A DNA stretch of 51,308 nt from an uncultured Halomicronema sp. (GTDB taxonomy: Bacteria > Cyanobacteriota > Cyanobacteriia > Phormidesmidales > Phormidesmidaceae): positions 1-51,308 of the forward strand of contig CALCCA010000027.1 of the NCBI GenBank assembly GCA_937899725.1. Reading direction: 5' to 3'. The translations under genes were made by a program, and so were the position numbers. Below the pieces are notes generated by a model. That model saw nothing but the letters and a program-made list of their open reading frames with translations. It made no database searches and was not told where the DNA came from. Shown here piece after piece: positions 1-8,387 of the stretch (position 1 is the stretch's first letter; each line of letters starts with the position of its first letter).

Positions 1-58
1 TCGCTCCGCACTCTGGACATGGCATCGCAAATTACCCTGGTTCATCTCCTAATCATGC

Positions 59-94
59 AACGCCCGGTTTTTTACTGGGGCGTTCTGCTTTTTG
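59..94 (+). terminator. Putative intrinsic terminator at left edge
   Basis: Arms AACGCCC (59-65) and GGGCGTT (78-84) form a 7-bp stem with a T-rich loop, followed by a T run at about 89-94. This suits the end of a plus-strand gene lying mostly outside the window. I could not identify a coding frame in the 58 bases before it. The stretch up to 171 holds nothing else I recognise. Confidence 0.5.
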
Positions 95-171
95 TGTCAA
101 TGCCGATGCCAAGAAGCCGTTACAAAAAACTTTGGCCGGGCTCCAACACAGGTTTCTAAACACTGCTAGTT

Positions 172-1317
172 TTACTGGGGTACTAGCTCGACGATTTCGC
201 TCCACTGAGAGTCAATCTCGGGTAGCCAGCCCCGCAGAAAATAGCCGACCAGAGCGGTCGTTTCTTCGACGTAGGCGGTAGTCAACCGGAGTGCTTCGAC
301 ATTCGGCACCAGGTCAGATAGCAGTGCCAACGTGTCATCGGTCGAAAATTCGCTGCCGTAAAAATTTGTTGGCCAGGCTACCACCTGCAGGTCACCTTCT
401 TCAAAGGTGAGGGCGGCGCGGCGCATCGTCAATGCCGGAGCCACAATCGCCACGCGGTTGGAATTCAGTTGACGCGTCCCCTCGCCATCGAGCTGCCCCC
501 GCTCCTCCAGCAGATCCTGCGCGTCCTTCATCGCCTCGCGGGCGTTGAGCCCATTGCGGTTGACGCTGATCGCAGCGTCGGGTACACCGTTGTTGATCAG
601 CACTTGACGAAGCACTTGTTCTTTTTGCGTTCTGCGTTCTGAGTTGCCGACCACTGGCCCCGCCGTCACCATGACAAAGGGGGCACCACCCGCTTGCTGC
701 ACTCGGCCATACAGCCGCGAGGCACTGTCTAATCGCGAGAGCAGAATGGGACTTAGGCTCGCTGCCGGACTGGGCGTAACCGTATTTTCGATCCGGCTAG
801 AGAGCTCCGCCGGGGTGCGGACGGCATCCATGTTATCGCCCAACACTACGAGCCCGACAATTTGACCCAGAGGGGCTGCTTCGGGTATGTCGGCAGGGCA
901 AACATCCTGACAAATGCCCTGCTGCTCTGCATAGGCTCGCTGCACCGATTGCTCCGCCTGATTCACGAGCACCCGCGCCACTAGCGGCAGACTCGATACG
1001 ACTAAAATCACGAAGGCGATCGCCACCCACTGACCATTGATCTTCTTAAAGCCGTTTTCAAAGGAGACGTCTCTAAACGAGAAGAGCAAGATCGTAATTG
1101 TGGCGCCCAAAGGTGTGAGTGGAAAAGAAATAATGCGCCGAATTGCACTAATAGTGGGATCGCCGGTGAAGGCAAAGGACAGAAAAATCAGCGCCAAAAT
1201 GATGGCTCCCCCAAACACCGTGAGGAAGTTTTTGGGAACGATTTTGTTGATGAAGTACCAAATCAGCAGCCCAAAAGCGGCCCAAACAAGAATGCGAGTA
1301 AGCAGATTTAAAACCAT
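172..1317 (-). CDS. Membrane protein with YdcF/ElyC-like (DUF218) domain
   Basis: A 381-residue protein. The first ~130 residues hold several hydrophobic segments (about 5-25, 33-55, 65-85, 95-115). The soluble remainder starts at GLVVLGD (about residues 154-160), followed by a Rossmann-like region with FVMVTAGPV, a stretch around VLINNGVPDAAI, and NSNRVAIVAPALTMRRA. This is the order seen in DUF218 (YdcF/SanA/ElyC) proteins, which are linked to envelope biogenesis, although their chemistry is poorly defined. The gene is on its own, read away from the L,D-transpeptidase pair. I see no lipobox. Family assignment is moderately sure; substrate unknown. Confidence 0.6.
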   Translation of the reverse strand: MVLNLLTRILVWAAFGLLIWYFINKIVPKNFLTVFGGAIILALIFLSFAFTGDPTISAIRRIISFPLTPLGATITILLFSFRDVSFENGFKKINGQWVAIAFVILVVSSLPLVARVLVNQAEQSVQRAYAEQQGICQDVCPADIPEAAPLGQIVGLVVLGDNMDAVRTPAELSSRIENTVTPSPAASLSPILLSRLDSASRLYGRVQQAGGAPFVMVTAGPVVGNSERRTQKEQVLRQVLINNGVPDAAISVNRNGLNAREAMKDAQDLLEERGQLDGEGTRQLNSNRVAIVAPALTMRRAALTFEEGDLQVVAWPTNFYGSEFSTDDTLALLSDLVPNVEALRLTTAYVEETTALVGYFLRGWLPEIDSQWSEIVELVPQ

Positions 1318-1496
1318 GCTGCTGCGGGGGGCGAGGGGGCGAGATGCAGGGACCAGCCCGAGGGGCCATCGCAGGCAGGCATAAGATGTTCACTGAGTTC
1401 ATCAAGCAACCCACCCTGCAACAGGCATGATACATGCGTTCAGCTTTTCTGGCACGCCCTGATCGAGTGACCCCAGCGGGATTTTGCCTGTCTGCA

Positions 1497-2123
1497 TCAG
1501 GGCAGGACAACAACGGCTATGCCCAGCTCAATGAGGTCATACAGTTCAATCACGTCCGCATTGCGCATGCGCACGCAGCCATGAGAAACTGCCTCGCCGA
1601 TCAGATGTTCGTCGGGGGTGCCATGAAAGCCAATGGCGTTGGTGCCATCCGTCCAAAAGCCAATCCACCTAGCCCCGAGCGGATTGTCAGGGCCGGGGGG
1701 AACCACTTCTCCGGTGAAAGGATGCTCCCAGGCGGGATGTGGCTGCTGCTGAAAAACCGTGAAGGCGCCGGTGGGGGTTTCCCATTCATGACGCCCGATC
1801 GCGACGTCATAGGCGACGATTTCGCGATCGCCGTGGTAGCCATAAAGTTTGCGTTCTGAGAGCCGGAGCACTAGCCGCGAAACACGCTGGGGGGCCTGAG
1901 GCAAAAATAACGCGGGGTCGCGGACGATATCTTTGTCCGAGGGAGGGGCGATCGCCCCCGTGGAAACTTCTAGCGGGAGCGGACGGTCAGGGGGCGTCAC
2001 GGCCGCCGCTTGGGCCTGCCCCAGGCTGAGACTGCCTGCCATACAGAGACTGATGAAGAAACCAGCCGCAGTGGGCAGCGACCAGCGAACAGGATGGCGA
2101 CAGCGACTCAAAAACGACACCAT
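1497..2123 (-). CDS. L,D-transpeptidase (YkuD domain), second of tandem pair
   Basis: A 208-residue exported protein. A basic start and hydrophobic stretch (about 14-38, ending GQAQA) look like a signal peptide or anchor. The YkuD domain covers about 78-208 and has the catalytic signature: His167 in GFHGTP and Cys183 in SHGCVRM. The family makes 3-3 peptidoglycan cross-links or attaches proteins to peptidoglycan in the periplasm. The ATG lies two bases after the TAA of the upstream paralogue, so the two are almost certainly co-transcribed. The length is ordinary for a single-domain cyanobacterial member. Confidence 0.88.
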   Translation of the reverse strand: MVSFLSRCRHPVRWSLPTAAGFFISLCMAGSLSLGQAQAAAVTPPDRPLPLEVSTGAIAPPSDKDIVRDPALFLPQAPQRVSRLVLRLSERKLYGYHGDREIVAYDVAIGRHEWETPTGAFTVFQQQPHPAWEHPFTGEVVPPGPDNPLGARWIGFWTDGTNAIGFHGTPDEHLIGEAVSHGCVRMRNADVIELYDLIELGIAVVVLP

Positions 2124-2125
2124 CG

Positions 2126-2749
2126 TTAGGGCTCAACCACAACAGTCATCCCCATCTTGACATGGCTGTAGAGTGACAGCACGTCTTCATTGGTGAGGCG
2201 CACGCAACCGTTGGAAGCCGCCTGACCAATAGAAGAGATAGTCGGCGTGCCGTGAAAACCAATATCCCCATTAGGCAGGGAGGTAAAGCCAATCCATCGC
2301 AGCCCCAGCGCACTGTTGGCACCGGGAGCAAACACTTCACCCGTCCAAGGGCTTTGCCAGATGGGATTAACTACCATCTGTGTGACGGTAAATTGGCCGG
2401 TCGGCGTCGGCGTCTCAGGGGTGCCGATCGCCACGGGATAGTTCTCTAAAATCTGCTCGCCGTCGTAGACGTAGACCCGTCGATCACCCAGCCGCAAAAC
2501 GACGCGATCCGCCTGTGGAATCGCTGCGGGTAAATGATCAGATCGCCGCCCCAGGCCATAGACGTTGTTGTCGGCGGGCAGCGATCGCTCCGGTGTGTAC
2601 TCAAGTTCAAGGCGGACAGCATCCGTTACGACAGCATCGGTCTGACCATTGGCCCAGACTGGTAACGTCAATCCGATCAGGAGTAACGCTACCAGCCCTA
2701 CCGTTCGCCAAAGCCGGGCTGTCTGGTGACGAGCTGTCCGCTGGTTCAT
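2126..2749 (-). CDS. L,D-transpeptidase (YkuD domain), first of tandem pair
   Basis: A 207-residue protein with an N-terminal hydrophobic signal (about 12-35, ending LPVWANG) and a YkuD domain from about residue 78. Catalytic His166 (GFHGTP) and Cys182 are present, but the usual SHGC is SNGC here (179-182). That second position also varies in other YkuD proteins, so activity is probably kept. It is clearly a duplicate of the downstream gene: both share the PTGxFTV segment, the W-P-TGEV segment and the C-terminal GMTVVV/GIAVVV strand. The fasciclin gene ends 35 bp upstream in the same direction, so a three-gene operon is possible. Confidence 0.88.
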   Translation of the reverse strand: MNQRTARHQTARLWRTVGLVALLLIGLTLPVWANGQTDAVVTDAVRLELEYTPERSLPADNNVYGLGRRSDHLPAAIPQADRVVLRLGDRRVYVYDGEQILENYPVAIGTPETPTPTGQFTVTQMVVNPIWQSPWTGEVFAPGANSALGLRWIGFTSLPNGDIGFHGTPTISSIGQAASNGCVRLTNEDVLSLYSHVKMGMTVVVEP

Positions 2750-2784
2750 GGGTTACAACACACGTATAAAGAGTCGCCGTTATC

Positions 2785-3489
2785 TTACCAAAGACCGCGA
2801 ACGGGCTCAGCTGGAGCGGGCTCAGCCGGAGCGGGTTCGGCCGGAGCGGGCTCAGCTGGAGCGGGCTCAGCCGGAGCCGGTTCTTCGACTTCTTCCGCTG
2901 CTGCTAGACGTGCGCCTAGTTCCTCAGCCACATCATCAGGCACCAATACGGCATCCAGCACGTGAATTAAGCCGTTGCTGGCAGGCACATCAGCCGCGAC
3001 CACCATGGCGTCATCAGCCATAATCATGTCATTATCAGCGGTCACCATGACGTCGTCACCGTTCAAGGTAGGGACGGGGCCAGTGGTAATATCGGCAGAC
3101 GGCACTTCACCCGGAATCACGTGATAGGTGAGGATTTCGGTGAGCAAATCTTCGTTTTCGGGCAGCAGTAGAGCATCGAGCACGCCATCAGGCAGGGCTG
3201 CAAAGGCATCGTTGGTGGGGGCTAATACGGTAAAAGGTCCTTCACTTTTAAGCGCATCAACCAATCCAGCCGCCTCAACTGCAGCGACTAAAGTGCTAAA
3301 GTCTTCGACTGAGCTGGCCACGTCGACGATATCACCCGCCCCTTGGGCCGTTCTTTCAACTGCTTCCATCGCTTCCCCCTCAACCGCATCCGTGGCGGCG
3401 TGGTGATCAGCGATGGCCGGTAGCGTGACCCCGAGACTCAGAACGCTGGCTAAAGCCAAAGCCTTCACAGAAAAAAGTTGAGTGTTCAT
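2785..3489 (-). CDS. Secreted fasciclin (FAS1) domain protein with PAEPA tail
   Basis: A 234-residue protein. Residues 1-27 form a signal peptide ending LPAIA. One FAS1 domain covers about 55-190, with the FSTLVAAVEAAGLVDAL and FTVLAPTNDAFAALP motifs and the YHVIPG segment. FAS1 domains act in cell-surface adhesion. After residue ~200 the protein becomes repeats of PAEPA and stops at VRGLW, with no C-terminal membrane anchor or sorting signal. The tail is encoded by 15-bp tandem units (2805-2880), a likely site of length variation. The two L,D-transpeptidases downstream make an envelope theme plausible. Confidence 0.88.
   Translation of the reverse strand: MNTQLFSVKALALASVLSLGVTLPAIADHHAATDAVEGEAMEAVERTAQGAGDIVDVASSVEDFSTLVAAVEAAGLVDALKSEGPFTVLAPTNDAFAALPDGVLDALLLPENEDLLTEILTYHVIPGEVPSADITTGPVPTLNGDDVMVTADNDMIMADDAMVVAADVPASNGLIHVLDAVLVPDDVAEELGARLAAAEEVEEPAPAEPAPAEPAPAEPAPAEPAPAEPVRGLW
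2805..2880. repeat. 15-bp tandem repeat encoding PAEPA units
   Basis: About five imperfect copies of a G/C-rich 15-mer (plus-strand form GGAGCGGGCTCAGCC) differ mainly at single positions. They lie inside the fasciclin reading frame and are read on the minus strand as repeated Pro-Ala-Glu-Pro-Ala. Because 15 is a multiple of three, gain or loss of units keeps the frame. Confidence 0.85.
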
Positions 3490-3715
3490 AAAATCCTTAC
3501 GTAAAGTTGTGTAACTTAAGGTCGGTTTAATCTTACTGGTAACGGGATGCCCTGGCTAGGGCTTCCCGTCATGTCATGACCCCATCTCATGGGATCATCG
3601 TCTCTGTGCCCGCTTCACAAAATTCGCTAGGGATGAAATGCGTATCGGCAAATGATATGAAGTCGCTAGCCGATTAAAGTTCCTGGTAATAGGTTAAGCA
3701 ATTCAGTCGTTTTGT

Positions 3716-4177
3716 TTAGCGGTGCACCGTTCGCACGATGAGATAGCTGACCGATAAGGCGAATATCGCGATCGCTAGGCCAATCAGACTGACGCCGGGG
3801 ACTGTTTCTAAATCAAGAATTATGAGCTTGCGCCCGACGGCAGTTAATGCCGTGGCGATGACGAGTTCCACCTGCACCACGTGCTTGCGAATGTAGGCAG
3901 TGATGTTCTCTAGAATTTCTAGCGCGATCAGCACGCTCAAAAAGAGGCCGAAAATATCTGTCAGGGTGGTCTTAAAGAACCCAATATCGTCTGAAACAAA
4001 AAGCGATCGATAGAGTACCAGGGCTAAATCTACGGTGGTTACCAGAATGACCACCACCATCGCGATCGAGAGGATTTTGGACACCATGCTCTCGATTTGC
4101 CCCAACCGTTTCAGAAAGACGTCATCTTTCAGATTGTGAGCCAAGCTGCTTAATGGAAACCTGCGGGGGCGCGCCAT
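3716..4177 (-). CDS. PsiE-like membrane protein
   Basis: A 153-residue integral membrane protein with four predicted hydrophobic helices (about 35-56, 72-92, 103-120, 130-150). The conserved stretch ALEILENITAY-RKHVVQVE followed by LTAVGRKLIILDLE is characteristic of the phosphate-starvation-inducible PsiE-like family. The molecular function is unknown; the name comes from E. coli psiE, which responds to phosphate starvation and cAMP. The ATG at 4177 is the only sensible start. I could not recognise a Pho box upstream. It stands alone, with 411 bp before the divergent META gene. Confidence 0.8.
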   Translation of the reverse strand: MARPRRFPLSSLAHNLKDDVFLKRLGQIESMVSKILSIAMVVVILVTTVDLALVLYRSLFVSDDIGFFKTTLTDIFGLFLSVLIALEILENITAYIRKHVVQVELVIATALTAVGRKLIILDLETVPGVSLIGLAIAIFALSVSYLIVRTVHR

Positions 4178-4588
4178 GTTGCCTTGGGTGATTCTATCCC
4201 TGTGAGCATAGAAGATGCCCCTCCCTTTGGTAAAGCCTCTGCTGCGAGTCTATGCGTGGTTGCTTTCCCGATCAGGGCTGGGACACGTCCTAACAAAACA
4301 GCAAGCTAGGGCAAATCATTAGGCAAGTATCAAACCCCCAGAGAACAGGTATTGCTGCGTCCCTTCCACAATAAAATCAGAGGCTGAAACCTTTGCCGTG
4401 CAGACATTGAGCTGCTAACTGATGACAGCCTTAGGAAATTGGCATTGTGTCAGTGCCGGTATCGATTTTAGTAACCTGCCTCATCGGTAAATCAAGAGTC
4501 TTTAGTATCAAAAGTTGGAGGTCACTCAGGCCAACCCGTCTGACATCTCATTAACTCATTACATTCACATGGCCCGGAGGCAACACAC

Positions 4589-5422
4589 TTGAACAAAGCA
4601 TTGACCCATTGGCTCGGTGCCACACTCGCGATCTCCGGTTTGCTCGGCGGTGCATTGAGCGCGATCGCTGAATCCTCCTCATCTGATATCGAGGCATCTG
4701 CTCCCATTGAAGACACCCTCATGCCGCATCCCCTCGAGCAACCCTGGCAATTGGTGAGCTATCAGGCTGCTGACGGCACCACAGTAGAAGTTGTGGGCGA
4801 TCGCCCGGCCACCTTGGAGTTTAAAGCCGGACGCTTGTCGGGTTTCACTGGCTGCAACCGATTTTTCAGTGACTACGAGTTGACTAGCGAGCACCTCGCC
4901 ATCAGCAGTGGCGGCACCACCTTGATCGGGTGTCCTGAAGCTTTGGCGCAACAAGAGGCGGCCATTTTGTCAGGCTTACCGCAAATCACCACTTATACCC
5001 AGTCAGCGAATCAGCTGATCTTGTTGGATGAGGCAGACACCCCGCTCTTCACGCTCATGACACCAGCGGCTCAGTTCACCCAGACCGAATGGACGCTGGT
5101 GGCTTACCACAATGGTCGTGGTCTCGTGACGCCGCTGGCCGATACTCAAATCACCGCTACCTTCAATCCCGAGACGGGGCTCACCGGCTCGGCTGGCTGC
5201 AACACCTATCAGGCGACCTACGAGCAAACTGATCACGCTCTCACGGTTGGGCTGGCTGCCAGCACTCGCCGCCTCTGTGGTCAACCTGATGGCGTCATGC
5301 CGCAAGAAGCGGCCTTTCTCGCGATGCTGCCGGAGGTCACAACCTATGCGTTATCTCCTGACCAGCTGGACTGGAAAAATGCTGCAGGTGTTACAATCGC
5401 CCAGTTTTTGCTTGCGATGTGA
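4589..5422 (+). CDS. Secreted protein with two META (HslJ-like) domains
   Basis: A 277-residue protein starting at TTG. The start is set by a strong GGAGG at 4576-4580, eight bases upstream; the nearby ATG at 4569 opens only a seven-codon frame. Residues 1-28 look like a signal peptide. Two META domains follow (about 45-155 and 163-277). Each has the W-LV-Y opening, a GCN motif (GCNRFF, GCNTY), a second cysteine (GCPEA, LCGQP) and a QEAAFL/QEAAIL helix. META domains occur in HslJ, linked to novobiocin resistance and heat shock; function here is unknown. The region 4178-4588 before it holds nothing else I recognise. Confidence 0.82.
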   Translation: MNKALTHWLGATLAISGLLGGALSAIAESSSSDIEASAPIEDTLMPHPLEQPWQLVSYQAADGTTVEVVGDRPATLEFKAGRLSGFTGCNRFFSDYELTSEHLAISSGGTTLIGCPEALAQQEAAILSGLPQITTYTQSANQLILLDEADTPLFTLMTPAAQFTQTEWTLVAYHNGRGLVTPLADTQITATFNPETGLTGSAGCNTYQATYEQTDHALTVGLAASTRRLCGQPDGVMPQEAAFLAMLPEVTTYALSPDQLDWKNAAGVTIAQFLLAM

Positions 5423-5618
5423 TGATGACTGCGACAACATCGTTGTCCCATCAGTAGCCTGCTCACGTAACGGCAAATACTAGGATGCTGATCAGCTGAG
5501 CGGCAAAATTCGTGGCTGAGCCTTGGCGAAGCAGCCTCAGATCCAGGGGCGACAAGCATAGGGAGACTATTTACAAACAGGTGAATTCGCTTAATCAAGC
5601 ATCGTTTAGGCCTCATCG

Positions 5619-6647
5619 CTAAGTCAACGAATCAGGCTTGGAGTCTACGGTTGACACTTGGTCTGCGCGAAACTGCCGGGTTAAGGCTGTGGTCAGCACT
5701 TCGCGCTGATTGATCAAATAAATGCTGACAATGGTGAGGGCAACACCACCCGTTTGAATCGGACTCAGCACCTCCCCTAAAAATAGATTGCCAAAGAGGA
5801 GAGCAAAGACTGGTGTCAAAAAGGTGAGGGCGCTCAGGCTGGTGAGATTGCCTTCAGAGGCTAGGTAGAAAAAGATGCCGTAGGCTAAGGCGCTGCCCAG
5901 GATCGTGGCGTAGGCGATCGCGCCCCATCCCGACAGCCCGATATTGGCCCAGGGCTGCGTTTCATTCACGGCTGAGAGCATCGCCAGGGGCAGACCCCCC
6001 AAAATCATGTGCCAGCCGGTGGCTACCACCGGGTCGGCATGTTTAGCGACGTATCGAATCAAGACTGTGCCTACCGCCATCGACAGGGCCGCCATCAGCA
6101 TCAGCCACTCACCCTGGTCAAACAGCAGCCGCAGCAGCGCTAACCCGTCTGCAGGAATTTCCGTCAGCGTGAAGTGGCCTTGAAAGACGCTGATTAACCA
6201 TTCGTCGGGCAGGCCCAACAGGCTGATGCCGAGCAGCCCGACGCCCAAACCGAGCCAACCCAGTGGCCCCACCTGCTCGTGGAAGAGCCACCGGGCGAGC
6301 AGCGCCACCGCGAGCGGTTGCGAGTCAATCATGACAGAACCGAGACCAGCCCCTGTGCGCACCAATCCCTGGGCTAAAAATCCTTGAAACAAGGCCCCAT
6401 CGACTAACGCAAATAGGCCAATCCACAACCAGCCTCGGGCGGTTACCTGAAAGCTGCATCGCATGGCGATCGCCGCCACCAGCACGATCACACCAGCAGG
6501 CAGTAGGCGCATCGTCGCCAGAAAAAAGGGCGCAGTATTCGGAATCACCCCTTTCATCGCCACCATGGCCGTTCCCCAGAGGAAGAACGGCGCAATCATC
6601 AGCGGTAATCGCAGCAGCGGTGAGCGGACGGGCAAATTTGAGTCCAT
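5619..6647 (-). CDS. EamA/DMT-family transporter
   Basis: A 342-residue protein with about ten hydrophobic segments in two homologous halves, as in the drug/metabolite transporter superfamily. The first half begins PFFLWGTAMVAMK and holds the RLLPAGVIVL and DGALFQGFLAQGL segments. The second half has AYATILGSALAYGIFFYLASE and LTFLTPVFALLFGNLFLGE, the typical EamA signature. It should be an inner-membrane exporter of small metabolites, substrate unknown. The C-terminal ~25 residues are polar. It converges with the META gene, leaving 196 bp between them in which I saw no clear terminator. Confidence 0.88.
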   Translation of the reverse strand: MDSNLPVRSPLLRLPLMIAPFFLWGTAMVAMKGVIPNTAPFFLATMRLLPAGVIVLVAAIAMRCSFQVTARGWLWIGLFALVDGALFQGFLAQGLVRTGAGLGSVMIDSQPLAVALLARWLFHEQVGPLGWLGLGVGLLGISLLGLPDEWLISVFQGHFTLTEIPADGLALLRLLFDQGEWLMLMAALSMAVGTVLIRYVAKHADPVVATGWHMILGGLPLAMLSAVNETQPWANIGLSGWGAIAYATILGSALAYGIFFYLASEGNLTSLSALTFLTPVFALLFGNLFLGEVLSPIQTGGVALTIVSIYLINQREVLTTALTRQFRADQVSTVDSKPDSLT

Positions 6648-6864
6648 GCAACAAAGGGGCGATCGCTCAGATTAAACGTTAGTTATTTCAATATAAAGAA
6701 ACTTGAAGTCCCTAGCTAGCGGCGGCGGCGGTGATCTGCTGGTGCCGCTGCCTCAGCTGTCAGAGTACAATGAGCCTTACGCTCTGGTAATCGGCAGGCA
6801 ATGTAGACTCGGATCTCAACTGTGCGGCGGCCAGAGGACCCGTTTTACTCACTAAGCTTCGTTT

Positions 6865-7716
6865 ATGATTTGGCCTTTTAAATCTCGCGCCCAAAAATCG
6901 ATTGCCCGGATCGAAGTCGCCGGCGCGATCGCGGGGGCAACCCGTAAAACCGTCTTAGCAGCTCTCGATGAAGTGGTGGAGAGAAAGTTTCCGGCGCTGC
7001 TGTTGCGGATTGACAGTCCCGGTGGCACTGTAGGCGACTCACAGGAAATCTACAACGCCCTACTGCGACTGCAAGATAAAAAAATCCCTGTTGTGGCGAG
7101 CTTTGGTAATATTTCTGCCTCCGGTGGGGTTTACATTGCCATGGGAGCGCAGCATATTGTTTCTAATCCCGGCACGATTACAGGCAGTATTGGCGTCATT
7201 TTGCGCGGCAATAATCTGGAACAACTGCTTGATCGCGTGGGGGTTTCGTTCAAAGTTATTAAGTCTGGCCCCTATAAAGACATTTTGGCCTTCGATCGCG
7301 AGCTGACCGAGGCTGAGCAAACTATCTTGCAAGAACTCATTGATGTTAGCTATGGCCAGTTTGTGAAAACTGTCGCCAAAGCCCGTGGCCTCACTGAAGA
7401 AACCGTGCGGAGCTTCGCCGATGGTCGCATTTTTACCGGCGAACAGGCGCTGACGCTCGGCGTCGTGGATCGGTTAGGCACCGAAGAGGACGCCCGGCGC
7501 TGGGCCGCAGAGCTGGCAGACCTCGATCCAGAGGCAGCCGAAGTCCTAAAAATTGAGCCCAAAAAGACCGGCATTCAGCGCTTTGTGCCCGGTCGTAATC
7601 AGTCTGTCTGGTCACAGATTTTTCCGGAAGCCGCCGCTAATCTACAGACGGTGACGAACTGGCTAGAGTTCGAAATCAGCACGTCTGGGTTGCCCTTGTG
7701 GCTGTATCGTCCCTAG
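6865..7716 (+). CDS. sppA: Signal peptide peptidase SppA, short form (S49 peptidase)
   Basis: A 283-residue single-domain S49 peptidase with no N-terminal membrane helix. The catalytic Ser-Lys dyad is visible: Ser86 in ISASGGVY and Lys138 in KSGPYKD. The RIDSPGGTVGDSQEIY segment and the C-terminal DGRIFTGEQALTLGVVDRLG complete the family pattern. SppA degrades cleaved signal peptides; cyanobacterial forms have also been linked to phycobilisome breakdown under high light. The 283 residues match the short bacterial and thylakoid-type form rather than the ~600-residue E. coli enzyme. aroH follows on the same strand. Confidence 0.9.
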   Translation: MIWPFKSRAQKSIARIEVAGAIAGATRKTVLAALDEVVERKFPALLLRIDSPGGTVGDSQEIYNALLRLQDKKIPVVASFGNISASGGVYIAMGAQHIVSNPGTITGSIGVILRGNNLEQLLDRVGVSFKVIKSGPYKDILAFDRELTEAEQTILQELIDVSYGQFVKTVAKARGLTEETVRSFADGRIFTGEQALTLGVVDRLGTEEDARRWAAELADLDPEAAEVLKIEPKKTGIQRFVPGRNQSVWSQIFPEAAANLQTVTNWLEFEISTSGLPLWLYRP

Positions 7717-7830
7717 CGATCGCTGCCCGAGCGGCTGGAAGGAGGCTGCTAGGATTGACTCTGAGCTTTCAGGCATCAGGCCAATTGGCTGTGAATTTGG
7801 ATGAGGTCAGTAAAGTTGGAGGAAGTTAGC

Positions 7831-8232
7831 GTGGAATGGCGCATGCAAGCAGTTCGAGGAGCAACGACTGTCTCCCATAATGATGCTGAGGAAATTGCCG
7901 CAGCCACCCATGAGCTTCTAGAGGCCCTAGAAACCCGCAACCGCCTCAGTCCCGAACATCTCATCAGTGTCACGTTTTCGGTGACCAAAGATTTAGATGC
8001 TCTGTTCCCGGCGGCGGCCGCTCGTCAGCGACCGGGTTGGGATGCTGTCCCTCTCCTTGATGTGCAGCACATGCATGTGAGAGGCAGTCTACCGCGCTGC
8101 ATTCGAGTGCTAATTCACACTCAGGTGCCTGTCCTGCACGAAGCTGTCTGCCATGTTTATTTGCGAGAAGCGCAGCAGTTACGTCCTGACTTAGGCGACC
8201 GGGCAGTCTCCGTTTCCTCGCAGCGAGAATAA
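7831..8232 (+). CDS. aroH: Chorismate mutase, AroH class
   Basis: Converts chorismate to prephenate for phenylalanine and tyrosine synthesis. I chose the GTG at 7831 (133 residues): GGAGGA at 7818-7823 is well placed for it, and the protein then opens VEWRMQAVRGATTV, the family's usual beginning. An in-frame ATG at 7801 has no ribosome site. Typical features are the early Arg in VRGATT, LLEALETRNRLSPE, ISVTFSVTKDLDALFPA-AAR and CIRVLIH. This is the trimeric AroH fold, not the helical AroQ type. Same strand as sppA, 114 bp downstream. Confidence 0.92.
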   Translation: MEWRMQAVRGATTVSHNDAEEIAAATHELLEALETRNRLSPEHLISVTFSVTKDLDALFPAAAARQRPGWDAVPLLDVQHMHVRGSLPRCIRVLIHTQVPVLHEAVCHVYLREAQQLRPDLGDRAVSVSSQRE

Positions 8233-8387
8233 CCAGAGTTCAGCAATAGCCGATGATGTCGCCATGACCCTCCTGCTCGTGAAGGCGGTAGGGTGTCATC
8301 CGTGTAGCGATGCACCTGCTCCCTTGCTCCCAAGCTCCTGTGCGTTGCCAAGATTGTGTTGAGGGAGTCAGATTCTAACAATTGGTA

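Noticed and set aside
1-171. Open plus frame from the window edge through 171 and beyond
   Set aside because: Continues into the antisense of the DUF218 gene across a terminator-like hairpin; no family likeness.
2805-2880. Possible CRISPR array
   Set aside because: Units are contiguous, in frame and code for PAEPA; there are no spacers.
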